Assembly: GCF_016591975.1 (NCBI RefSeq)
Contig: NZ_AP024169.1
Coordinates: 77,001 to 141,000, forward strand
Length of the DNA stretch: 64,000 bases
Source of the DNA: Anaeromicropila herbilytica
Lineage (GTDB): Bacteria > Bacillota > Clostridia > Lachnospirales > Lachnospiraceae
Direction of reading: 5' to 3'
Shown here: in pieces, positions 1 through 8,191 of the stretch
How positions within the stretch are numbered: position 1 is the first letter of the stretch
How the letters are laid out: every line of letters begins with the position of its first letter
Program-made: the position numbers and the translations under genes
The notes under the pieces: generated by a model
What the model was told of the DNA's origin: nothing
Database searches by the model: none
The model's input: only the letters and a program-made list of their open reading frames with translations

Positions 1-492
1 GCGGGAATTGCTTATCTTAGGGCACAAGGAATTCTTATGTTAATAACGGCGAGTATTTGTACTGGTGGATTATTTCTGATAGGAAATAAGTATGCATTAT
101 TAATTGGTATTGTGATTGGTATCTTTGATGCATTTCCAGTTCTCGGTAGTGGATTTATTCTTGTTCCTTGGGCGATTATTCTGTTATTAACTAAGAATAT
201 TTATCAAGCGGCGATTATATTAACGGTGTATCTATTATGCCAGTTAACCAGACAGTTTTTAGAACCAAAATTACTTGGTAATCGTATAGGTATTAAACCG
301 ATTTTTACATTAATGTCTATGTATTTGGGTGTTAATTTTTTTGGTGTTGTTGGATTTATTCTAGGCCCGATTGCATTAGTATTAATTATTGCTATTGTAA
401 AGTCGTTGTGTCCAGAACTGGAAATGAAATCGATAGTCAAAACTAATAAAAATGAAAAAATGAATATTCTAAAATTTTGGAAGAAGCACTAA
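1..492 (+). CDS. AI-2E/YtvI-like membrane permease, 5' end outside window
   Basis: The reading frame is open from base 1, so this is the C-terminal part of a larger gene. The visible 163 residues are hydrophobic with about four membrane spans and end in a charged cytoplasmic tail. The order of a Pro/Gly-rich motif (FDAFPVLGSG), the EPKLLG segment and a terminal hydrophobic hairpin is typical of the AI-2E transporter superfamily. The overall look is closest to the sporulation membrane protein YtvI of clostridia, but the N-terminal half needed to separate YtvI from other AI-2E members is missing. A second full-length AI-2E permease lies at 51482-52654 on the other strand and is clearly a different paralogue. 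Substrate and exact role are not evident. Confidence 0.8.
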   Translation, partial: AGIAYLRAQGILMLITASICTGGLFLIGNKYALLIGIVIGIFDAFPVLGSGFILVPWAIILLLTKNIYQAAIILTVYLLCQLTRQFLEPKLLGNRIGIKPIFTLMSMYLGVNFFGVVGFILGPIALVLIIAIVKSLCPELEMKSIVKTNKNEKMNILKFWKKH

Positions 493-504
493 AAATGAAA
501 TGCC

Positions 505-533
505 TTGACAAATGGTAGGATGTAGAATAAAAT
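505..533 (+). promoter_or_regulatory. Sigma-A type promoter for the proS T-box leader
   Basis: TTGACA at 505-510 and TAAAAT at 528-533 are separated by 17 bp. The promoter lies just after the YtvI-like gene and ahead of the T-box leader, so transcription would start near 540. Confidence 0.65.
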
Positions 534-539
534 CAGATT

Positions 540-767
540 TATAAGAAACGGTGAAAAGGAATAGTATATGGTATGAAATAGATTAAAGAGAGAGAACGGC
601 TGGTGGGAGTTCTTATCTATTTACCATAGAACCTACCTTGGAGTTCTGTATGAAAATACAGCGTGATTCTAGCGTTAATGGAGTATGAGAGAACTAATTT
701 GATTAGTTAATTAGGGTGGTACCACCGAAGTCGTTCGGTCCCTTTGTGGATATGACGGCTTTTTTTA
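540..767 (+). promoter_or_regulatory. T-box riboswitch controlling proS
   Basis: The leader has the T-box sequence AGGGTGGTACCACCG at 713-727. A rho-independent terminator follows at once: AAGTCGT (728-734) pairs with ACGGCTT (755-761) ahead of a U-run. The specifier loop candidate is the CCT triplet at 632-634, directly after GAA, which codes for proline and matches the downstream prolyl-tRNA synthetase. T-boxes bind uncharged tRNA and switch the terminator to an antiterminator. The terminator is followed by about 227 nt (768-994) with no ORF or strong structure before the proS start, an unusually long spacer. Only small hairpins are visible there (for example near 813-828 and 886-900). Confidence 0.92.
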
Positions 768-994
768 TTTGTCTTTTTTGTATCTTATTATATTAAGACT
801 AGGTGATTTTAAGTAACTTTATAGTTACAGGGTGTCTTACGATCGTTAATACACACTGTTATATTCGATGAATGTATTTCAACAATTAATCACTTTGTGA
901 TTTCCTAAGTTCTGAATCATTACAAATTAAGGTAGTAAAGAAAGTTAGTATCCGATAACTAGCATTTAATCATAATTAAAAAGGAGTAAATAAG

Positions 995-2431
995 ATGGCA
1001 AACGAAAAGAAATTAGTAGAAGCAATTACCTCTATGGAAGAGGATTTTGCACAATGGTATACCGATGTTGTTAAAAAAGCAGAATTAATTGATTATGCTA
1101 GCGTACGTGGATGCATGATATTACGTCCAAATGGATATGCAATATGGGAAAATATTCAGAAAGTATTAGATGCAAAATTTAAAGAAACTGGTGTTGAAAA
1201 TGTATATATGCCTTTACTAATTCCAGAAAGTCTTCTTCAAAGAGAAAAAGACCATGTAGAAGGATTTGCACCAGAAGTTGCTTGGGTTACTCAAGGCGGT
1301 TTAGAACCATTAACAGAAAAGTTATGTATTCGTCCTACATCAGAGACTTTATTCTGTGATTTCTATTCTAATATTATTCAATCCCATAGAGACCTTCCAA
1401 AGGTATATAATCAATGGTGTTCCGTTGTTCGTTGGGAGAAGACAACAAGACCTTTCCTACGTACGATGGAGTTCTTATGGCAAGAAGGTCATACAGCACA
1501 TGCAACTGCTATAGAAGCAGAAGAAAGAACAGTGCAGATGCTTAATATTTATGCAGATTTCTGTGAGAATTATCTTGCTATTCCTATGGTAAAGGGACGT
1601 AAGACGGATAAGGAAAAATTCGCTGGAGCACATGCTACTTATACAATTGAAGCATTAATGCATGATGGAAAGGCACTTCAATCAGGAACTAGCCATAACT
1701 TTGGAGATGGATTTGCAAAAGCATTTAACATTCAATATACAGATAAAGAAAATAAATTACAATATGTTCACCAAACTTCATGGGGATTAACTACTCGTAT
1801 AATCGGAGCAATCATCATGGTGCATGGAGATAACAGCGGTCTTGTATTACCTCCAATGATTGCACCAACACAAGTAATGGTAGTTCCAATTGCACAACAT
1901 AAAGAAGGCGTTCTTGATAAAGCTTATGAACTTAAGAAGACTCTTGAAAGTAACTTTAGAGTAAAAGTAGATGATTCAGATAAGAGTCCAGGATGGAAGT
2001 TCTCAGAACAAGAGATGAGAGGAATTCCAGTTCGTATTGAACTTGGACCAAAAGATATCGAAGCAAATCAAGCAGTTATTGTACGTCGTGATACAAGAGA
2101 AAAGATTATTGTATCTTTTGATGAATTAGAAGTTAAACTTGATGAAATATTAAAGACAATGCAAAAGGAAATGCTTGAAAGAGCTAGAACGCATAGGGAT
2201 GCGCATACTTATGTTGCTACAAACTTTGAAGAATTCAAAGATACAATTCAGAACAAACCAGGCTTTGTTAAGGCTATGTGGTGTGGAGATGTGGCTTGTG
2301 AGGATAAAATTAAAGAAGAAACAAGTGCAACTTCAAGATGTATGCCATTTGAACAAGAAGAAGTTGCTAAGACTTGTGTATGCTGCGGTAAGCCAGCAAA
2401 ATCAATGGTATATTGGGGCAAAGCATATTAA
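995..2431 (+). CDS. proS: Prolyl-tRNA synthetase, short archaeal/eukaryotic-like type
   Basis: This enzyme charges tRNA-Pro with proline in the cytoplasm. The 478-residue protein shows class II synthetase motifs: the RPTSET region near residue 110, the motif 2 arginine segment VVRWEKTTRPFLRT near 143-156, and the C-terminal anticodon-binding part. It lacks the large editing insertion of the E. coli-type ProRS and ends in a cysteine-containing domain (WCGDVAC, RCMP, CVCC) and a terminal Tyr, which is the archaeal/eukaryotic-like form common in clostridia. The start is set by AAGGAG at 981-986. The T-box leader upstream with a CCT specifier independently supports proline specificity. Confidence 0.97.
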   Translation: MANEKKLVEAITSMEEDFAQWYTDVVKKAELIDYASVRGCMILRPNGYAIWENIQKVLDAKFKETGVENVYMPLLIPESLLQREKDHVEGFAPEVAWVTQGGLEPLTEKLCIRPTSETLFCDFYSNIIQSHRDLPKVYNQWCSVVRWEKTTRPFLRTMEFLWQEGHTAHATAIEAEERTVQMLNIYADFCENYLAIPMVKGRKTDKEKFAGAHATYTIEALMHDGKALQSGTSHNFGDGFAKAFNIQYTDKENKLQYVHQTSWGLTTRIIGAIIMVHGDNSGLVLPPMIAPTQVMVVPIAQHKEGVLDKAYELKKTLESNFRVKVDDSDKSPGWKFSEQEMRGIPVRIELGPKDIEANQAVIVRRDTREKIIVSFDELEVKLDEILKTMQKEMLERARTHRDAHTYVATNFEEFKDTIQNKPGFVKAMWCGDVACEDKIKEETSATSRCMPFEQEEVAKTCVCCGKPAKSMVYWGKAY

Positions 2432-2640
2432 TTAGTTTAAAGTATTCTATTATATACAAAGCTTTATATATTAGTATAAAGATCATAAAGTTGATTATGA
2501 AGTTAATTAAAATAAGGGACATCATTTATTTTATATTTGATTCATCTAACTTTATTATCTGGCTAATATATAAGGCTTTTATCTTGGTTAAAAGAGGTAA
2601 TAATAGAAAAAGATAATGATGAAAAAAGTGTGGTGAGAAA

Positions 2641-3984
2641 ATGAAAATTAGAGTTCCAGAAAATGTTGAAACTATTATTGAGACCCTTATGAACAATGGG
2701 CACGATGCCTATGCTGTAGGGGGATGCGTGCGTGATACGATTCTAGAAAGGGAGCCTGGGGATTGGGATATTACAACCTCAGCGAATCCAATGGAAGTAA
2801 AGGCGTTATTTCGAAGGACGATTGATACTGGAATTAAGCATGGTACAGTAACGGTTATGCTAGACAAAGAGGGGTATGAAGTAACAACATATCGAATCGA
2901 TGGAGAGTATGAAGATAATAGGCATCCAAAGGAAGTAGAATTTACAAAGAATCTGGTAGAAGATCTTAAGAGAAGAGATTTTACCATTAATGCCATGGCC
3001 TATAATTCAGTAAAAGGGCTAGTAGATGAATTCGATGGAATTGGCGATATCAAGCGAAAATGTATTCGTTGCGTTGGAAATCCTATTGATCGATTTGAAG
3101 AAGATTCCCTTCGTATTCTTCGAGCAGTACGATTCTCTGCGCAGTTAGGATTTGATATTGAAGAGGAAACTTGTAAAGCGATTGAGCGTAAAGCAAAGAA
3201 TCTTAAGAATATTAGTGCAGAAAGAATCCGTGTGGAGTTAGAAAAATTATTAGTATCAAATCAACCAGAAAAATTAATGATCGCATATGAAACTGGAATT
3301 ACTAAAATTGTTCTTCCTGAATTCGATCAGATCTGTACAACTAGCCAGAATAATCCCTACCATATTTATTCTGTAGGCGGACATACAATAGAATCAGTGA
3401 AAGCAGTGCGAGGTATAGCAATTCTTCGATTGACAATGCTTCTACATGACATTGGAAAACCACTTACCAAGACAACAGATGAACAAAATATTGATCATTT
3501 TTATAGGCATGAAGATGTTAGTGCATCAATGGCAAAAGAAATATTAAAACGCTTAAAATATGATAATTATACAATAGATACAGTTACAAGGTTAATTAAA
3601 TGGCATGATACAGAATTCCGCTTAACACCAGCTGGCATGAGAAAAGCAATCAATCGTGTTGGCGAAGATATCATGGAGCTATTGTTCGAGGTAAAGGAAG
3701 CAGATATGAATGCAAAGAATCCTCTTATGTGCGTCGATAAAAAGAAGCAGTTAGAGGAAGCAAAAAGACTTTACCTAGAAGTAATTGAAAAGAGCGAATG
3801 TGTTAGTTTAAAGACTTTAGCTCTAAATGGTAAGGATCTAATCGCACTAGGATATAAACCAGGAAAACAGATTGGGGAAACTCTTGATTATCTGTTGCAA
3901 AAAGTTATTGAAGAACCAACGTTAAATGAAAAAGAAAAATTGATTGAATTGGCATTAGAGAATAAGAATATGAAAGTTACTTAA
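2641..3984 (+). CDS. cca: CCA tRNA nucleotidyltransferase
   Basis: The protein adds or repairs the 3' CCA end of tRNAs. The N-terminal nucleotidyltransferase core carries GGCVRD near residue 27 and the metal-binding pair in GDWDITT near 40. The RRDFTINAMAY segment and the ERIRVE motif of the class II bacterial enzyme follow. An HD phosphohydrolase-like domain is present with LLHDIGKP near residue 267 and KWHDTEF further on. The length of 447 residues is normal for the HD-containing bacterial type. GGTGAG at about 2631-2636 serves as ribosome binding site. It follows proS with a 209 nt AT-rich gap, so two tRNA-maturation or charging genes are neighbours. Confidence 0.95.
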   Translation: MKIRVPENVETIIETLMNNGHDAYAVGGCVRDTILEREPGDWDITTSANPMEVKALFRRTIDTGIKHGTVTVMLDKEGYEVTTYRIDGEYEDNRHPKEVEFTKNLVEDLKRRDFTINAMAYNSVKGLVDEFDGIGDIKRKCIRCVGNPIDRFEEDSLRILRAVRFSAQLGFDIEEETCKAIERKAKNLKNISAERIRVELEKLLVSNQPEKLMIAYETGITKIVLPEFDQICTTSQNNPYHIYSVGGHTIESVKAVRGIAILRLTMLLHDIGKPLTKTTDEQNIDHFYRHEDVSASMAKEILKRLKYDNYTIDTVTRLIKWHDTEFRLTPAGMRKAINRVGEDIMELLFEVKEADMNAKNPLMCVDKKKQLEEAKRLYLEVIEKSECVSLKTLALNGKDLIALGYKPGKQIGETLDYLLQKVIEEPTLNEKEKLIELALENKNMKVT

Positions 3985-4155
3985 ATTTCCTATAGAAGGT
4001 TAGTGTAATACTTGATAAGTTCAGGTGGATACTGTTTCGACAGAAGTAAAGTAGCCGACACTTTCATACGTGATAAATATGAGAAGATAAAATATGATGC
4101 TTTTTTGTATGCAGTTTCGAGATAAATAAGTTCTTGAAAAATATCTGAAAAAAGA

Positions 4156-4185
4156 TTGACTAAAATGAGCTGGCTAGCATATAAT
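4156..4185 (+). promoter_or_regulatory. Strong promoter upstream of the Abi_2 locus
   Basis: TTGACT at 4156-4161 and a perfect TATAAT at 4180-4185 are separated by 18 bp. The predicted start near 4192 lies just 5' of a compact hairpin RNA, not directly at the gene. Confidence 0.7.
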
Positions 4186-4191
4186 ATTATT

Positions 4192-4240
4192 AACAGAACC
4201 CAACACGCCTCTCAATGATGCGGACCACGTTGGGTCTTTT
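4192..4240 (+). ncRNA. Short structured RNA with terminator-like hairpin upstream of the Abi_2 gene
   Basis: The first roughly 50 nt after the promoter form a stem ACCCAAC (4198-4204) with GTTGGGT (4229-4235). A possible inner CGC/GCG pairing (4206-4208 with 4220-4222) leaves an asymmetric internal loop, and the stem is followed by a short U-run at 4237-4240. The Abi_2 ribosome binding site AAGGAG starts only seven bases later at 4247. Promoter, small RNA, weak terminator and HEPN gene recall the layout of RNA-antitoxin systems. I recall that structured RNAs have been described next to AbiF/AbiD-type genes, but I cannot test this one against such a model. It could alternatively be just a leader hairpin. 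Confidence 0.55.
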
Positions 4241-4259
4241 AATTTTAAGGAGAAAGATT

Positions 4260-5139
4260 ATGGGTGATTTAAAAGAACAGCAACCATCCATGACGATTAA
4301 AGAGCAAATCAATAATCTACAAGAAATTGGATTGATTATTAATGACGTAGAATATGCAGAGAAAATATTAAATGACATATCATATTTTCGATTAATAAAA
4401 GCATACAGCTTGAATTTTAAAGTCAAAAATAGTAATTACAGTAAAGCTGTAACTTTTGAGCATTTAGTAGAACTATATCTATTTATTTAATGCAAATTTC
4501 CGACAAATACTTTTTCCAGAAATAGAGAAAATTGAAATCAATATCAGATGTAGGATTTCTAATTACTTTGCAGATACATATGGTGTACTAGGATATAAAG
4601 ATAGCAATAACTTTGAAAACTCCACTTATCATAGTTATTTTATTCGAGATATTGAAGATGAGATTAGAAGAAATTCAAAAGCTCCATTTGTTAAAAATTT
4701 TCGAGAAAATTATGCTGGTGGTGATTTACCGATGTATGCATTGATAGAGGTATTTAGCTTTGGAACACTGTCAAAGTTCTTTAAAAACATGAAGAATGCA
4801 GATAAGAAAGCTGTTGCAGCAACATTTGGTGTGGGTTATACATATTTTGAAAGTTGGATTGAAAGTATAGCTTATGTTAGAAATATGTGTGCACATTATG
4901 GAAGACTGTATAATGCAAAATTATCGAAGACTCCAATTCTATATAAAGAATATACACAAGCTGGAATAGGAAATAATCGTATTTTTGGATTGCTGTTATG
5001 TACTAGAATTTTGTTAAGATATGATTCCCATTGGAATTTGTATGTGGACAAAATAGCGTTGTTGTTTGATAAGTATGAGAATATAGATATAAAGACTATG
5101 GGTTTTCCTGAAAATTGGAATGAACTATTAAAGGTATAG
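4260..5139 (+). pseudogene. Abi_2 (AbiD/AbiF-type) HEPN abortive-infection protein, frameshifted
   Basis: Abi_2 family proteins are phage-defence factors of about 300 residues with a HEPN nuclease fold. The first part reads from ATG 4260 (AAGGAG at 4247) and stops at 4488-4490 after ELYLFI. The family continues without a gap in another frame from 4486 to the stop at 5137-5139 (FNANFRQILFPEIEKIEI onward). The break coincides with a tandem TTTATTTA at 4482-4489. Removing one 4-base unit restores a single frame of about 291 residues with the expected LY-F-x-x-x-F-R-x-I-L consensus. The HEPN motif RNMCAH (R at 4879, H at 4894) is intact, so loss looks recent or reversible. Both halves keep good coding character. 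A sequencing error is possible. Confidence 0.85.
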
Positions 5140-5261
5140 GATACTAGATTTTGCAATGCTTGCATTTCATCAAAAAGTGCATAAATGAACTGATTTTGAC
5201 ATGTAAAAGCACGCTAAGCAGTACAAAATAACTTTGAAATTAGGAGTTTGAATAATATGAA

Positions 5262-5310
5262 GAAAATCCTACATCCCAGTGTTTATGCGGGATATAGGAT
5301 TTTCTTTTTT
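5262..5310 (+). terminator. Rho-independent terminator of the Abi_2 locus
   Basis: A 16-bp stem (5262-5277 with 5289-5304, one mismatch) is followed by TTTTTT at 5305-5310. The remaining 5140-5464 stretch between the two converging genes shows nothing else I recognise. Confidence 0.85.
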
Positions 5311-5464
5311 GCTTTGATAATAAAGAGAAATATCTTGTGGTTTCCATTTTCATTTTATCTTTTTCTATTGGATTAATTTAAACTTGATCTAAGTCTTTCT
5401 TCACAAATAAATTAATAGCCAGATCCGTTCGCAAATTCCCTAGACTACCTACCTAAATTACAGG

Positions 5465-6346
5465 TCATGTGGTAGGTAAAGTTAAACTTTGCTCAAAAAA
5501 CTTAACAAAAGTTTTTCCGACATAGGTGTCACAACCCTTTTTACTCATGATTAGAGTGACCGAACTTTGTAAAGGGAGATCCTCAACGGTTTTTGAAAAT
5601 AATTGTTTTTCACCAGAGGACAGATATATACTTTCTGGAACTAAAGCAATACCAATTCCTTGCGAAGCGAGGGATACACAAGTTCTTGCATCATCTGACA
5701 TACATATAATACGAGGGGAAAGACCTTTTCTTGCAAATTGCTCGTCAATTATTTGGGCCCATCTTCGATAGAGAATCAGAGGATAGTGGGATAAGGTTTT
5801 CAACGTAATTTTATCTAATATATCTTCATAATTCTTTGAAGCTACAATAACTAAACGTTCTTGTTGAGCACTAATGCGATCAATATCTCGTTCAGAAAAA
5901 GGTGTCCGAACAAGTGCTACATCAATTAATCTGTTATGGAGCATATCCGTAAGTTCATAGGTATTCGCCTCAAAGATTTCAAAGTTTATTTCTGGATATT
6001 GTGAATGAAACGGGGTAAGCCAGGAATGGATAGCATATTCTATTACACTGCTAATAATCCCAATCTTTAATGTACCACCATGTGCTTTTCTAAAGTCTTT
6101 TACAGCAGTAATTGTACTTTGATTCAAATGAATCATCTCTAAGGCTCTATGATATAATAGATTTCCTTCTTCAGTAAGTGTTATCTTTCGTTGACCACGT
6201 GTAAATAACACACAATCCAATTCTTTTTCTAGCAACCTCATCTGACTACTAATGGGTGGTTGTGTCATCTTTAATTTCTTTGCAGCACCATTGATACTGC
6301 CTTCTTCTACAACAGCTACTAAATATTCCAATTGTTTTAAATCCAT
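5465..6346 (-). CDS. LysR-family transcriptional regulator
   Basis: This is a 293-residue LysR-type regulator. The N-terminal winged helix-turn-helix covers about residues 1-60, with the typical AAKKLKMTQPPISSQMRLLE recognition region. The periplasmic-binding-like effector domain follows (GGTLKIGIISS, then the two lobes). It is transcribed divergently from the ABC exporter pair starting at 6452 with a 105-bp shared control region, the classical LysR arrangement, so it probably controls those genes and itself. A dyad ATATAT-N7-ATATAT at 6393-6411 is a candidate binding site. The effector is unknown; the neighbourhood suggests a compound exported by the ABC pair. Confidence 0.93.
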   Translation of the reverse strand: MDLKQLEYLVAVVEEGSINGAAKKLKMTQPPISSQMRLLEKELDCVLFTRGQRKITLTEEGNLLYHRALEMIHLNQSTITAVKDFRKAHGGTLKIGIISSVIEYAIHSWLTPFHSQYPEINFEIFEANTYELTDMLHNRLIDVALVRTPFSERDIDRISAQQERLVIVASKNYEDILDKITLKTLSHYPLILYRRWAQIIDEQFARKGLSPRIICMSDDARTCVSLASQGIGIALVPESIYLSSGEKQLFSKTVEDLPLQSSVTLIMSKKGCDTYVGKTFVKFFEQSLTLPTT

Positions 6347-6392
6347 TTTTAAACCTTTCTAATATACGAAAATCATATAACTAGTAAATGAA

Positions 6393-6429
6393 ATATATGA
6401 ATTGAATATATCACAGCAAGCTTTATAAT
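6393..6429 (+). promoter_or_regulatory. Divergent control region: LysR-type dyad and candidate -35/-10
   Basis: ATATAT (6393-6398) and ATATAT (6406-6411) flank a 7-bp spacer, giving an AT-rich dyad of LysR size. TTGAAT (6402-6407) and TATAAT (6424-6429), 16 bp apart, could be the exporter promoter. Its start would lie very close to the ribosome binding site at 6435-6443, so this promoter call is tentative. Confidence 0.4.
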
Positions 6430-6451
6430 ACAAGAGGAAGGAGTAGATGGA

Positions 6452-8191
6452 ATGATGAAATTAATAAAATACTCAAAAGGGTATAGGGTGGAATGTATTA
6501 TTGCACCAATCTTTAAAAATTTAGAAGCAATCTTGGAGTTATTGGTTCCTCTAGTTATGGCAACTATTATTAATGTAGGAATCGTGAATCATGATAAAAA
6601 TTATATTATACGAATGTGTGGTTGCTTAGTGTTGCTGGGAATGATTGGGTTGGCTTGTTCAATTACTGCACAATATTTTGCAGCAAAAGCCTCCATTGGT
6701 ATTGCGACATCAATAAGACATCACCTTTTTTCTCATATTCATAAAATGGGCTATTCGGAAATTGATCGTATAGGTACTTCCACTCTTATTACTCGTATGA
6801 CGAGTGATATCAATCAGGTGCAAAGTGGATTGAATCTTTTTCTAAGGTTGTTTTTACGATCACCATTTGTGGTTATTGGAAGTATCGTTATGGCATTTAC
6901 AATAGATAAAAAGGTAGCATTAATTTTTGTTATTGCAGTTCCTATTTTATCATTGATTGTTACAGGAATCATGCTAGGAACAAAACCATTATATAAAAAG
7001 ATACAGAAAAAACTTGATAAAATACTAAGTATTACAAGAGAGAATCTGACAGGAGTTCGAGTAATTCGAGCTTTTGGAAGGGAAAAAGAAGAAGAGCAAA
7101 ATTTTCATAAGGAAAATCAGATATTTACTAGAATGCAACAGAGGGTTGGTAGGGTGTCGTCCATTATGAATCCAGCAACTTATATAGTAGTGAATCTTGC
7201 AATAGTCGCCATACTTAATACTGGGGCAGGAAGGGTTAATATCGGAACACTAAAGCAGGGAGATGTCATAGCTTTAGTAAACTATATGAGTCAGATCTTA
7301 GTGGAAGTTATTAAATTATCGAATCTAACGATTCAAGTTACGAGAGCATTAGCTTGTTCAAAGAGAGTAGAGGAGATCCTAGATATAGAAAATGAATTGG
7401 AATATAATCACGCCAAGATTCAAAGAGAAAATAATGAGGCAGTAAGGTTTAACAACGTATCCTTCACCTATGAGGGAGCATTAGCTCCTAGTCTATCAGG
7501 GGTAACATTTCAAGCTAATAAGGGAGAAATGATAGGAATTATTGGTGGAACTGGTGCTGGTAAGACTTCTCTTGTTAATCTAATTCCAAGGTTTTATGAC
7601 GCCACTGAAGGAGATATTCAAGTTCTTGGCAGAAGTATAAAAGATTATTCAAAAGAGCAATTACAAAGTGGATTCGGAGTTGTTCCACAAAGAGCACAAT
7701 TATTCTCAGGAACAATACGTTCCAATCTATTATTAGGAAATGAAAATGCAACTGAAGAAGAACTTTGGGATGCACTTCGTATAGCACAAGCAGAAGAATT
7801 TGTACAAAGAAAAGAGCTACAATTAGATGAAGTGGTAGAACAGGGTGGAAGAAATCTATCGGGTGGTCAGAAGCAGCGTTTAACAATTGCAAGGGCAATG
7901 GTGTCAAAGCCGCAGATTCTAATCTTGGACGATTCAGCTAGTGCTCTAGATCTGGCAACTGATGCGGCATTAAGAAAAGCACTTAAAAATAGTACGAAAG
8001 ATATGACCGTATTTATTGTATCACAAAGAATATCTAGCATTCAGAATGCAGATAAAATTCTTGTTCTGAATGAAGGTAATCTAGTTGGGGTTGGAACACA
8101 TGAAGATCTTCTTACTAATTGTTCCGTATATCAAGAAATATATGAAAGTCAGTATAAAAAGGGGGAGACAGACTATGGGAAGTCGAAATAA
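6452..8191 (+). CDS. ABC exporter half-transporter with degenerate ATPase site (subunit 1)
   Basis: A 579-residue multidrug/lipid-type exporter subunit: six membrane helices in residues 10-310, then a nucleotide-binding domain. Walker A is GGTGAGKTS near residue 366 and the signature NLSGGQKQR near 468 is canonical. The Walker B end is LILDDSAS, with Asp in place of the catalytic Glu, and the switch histidine is replaced by Gln (VSQRISS). This pairing of a good signature with a dead Walker B and H-loop is the hallmark of one half of heterodimeric exporters such as TM287/288 or BmrCD. Its 3' end overlaps the second subunit by 17 bp, so the two are translationally coupled. The substrate is unknown, and the LysR gene opposite is the likely regulator. 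Confidence 0.93.
   Translation: MMKLIKYSKGYRVECIIAPIFKNLEAILELLVPLVMATIINVGIVNHDKNYIIRMCGCLVLLGMIGLACSITAQYFAAKASIGIATSIRHHLFSHIHKMGYSEIDRIGTSTLITRMTSDINQVQSGLNLFLRLFLRSPFVVIGSIVMAFTIDKKVALIFVIAVPILSLIVTGIMLGTKPLYKKIQKKLDKILSITRENLTGVRVIRAFGREKEEEQNFHKENQIFTRMQQRVGRVSSIMNPATYIVVNLAIVAILNTGAGRVNIGTLKQGDVIALVNYMSQILVEVIKLSNLTIQVTRALACSKRVEEILDIENELEYNHAKIQRENNEAVRFNNVSFTYEGALAPSLSGVTFQANKGEMIGIIGGTGAGKTSLVNLIPRFYDATEGDIQVLGRSIKDYSKEQLQSGFGVVPQRAQLFSGTIRSNLLLGNENATEEELWDALRIAQAEEFVQRKELQLDEVVEQGGRNLSGGQKQRLTIARAMVSKPQILILDDSASALDLATDAALRKALKNSTKDMTVFIVSQRISSIQNADKILVLNEGNLVGVGTHEDLLTNCSVYQEIYESQYKKGETDYGKSK

Noticed and set aside
2413..2616. A 67-residue plus-strand ORF between proS and cca.
   Set aside because: It overlaps the proS end, is rich in Ile/Lys from AT-rich DNA, has no ribosome binding site and no recognisable family. 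It is treated as spacer.
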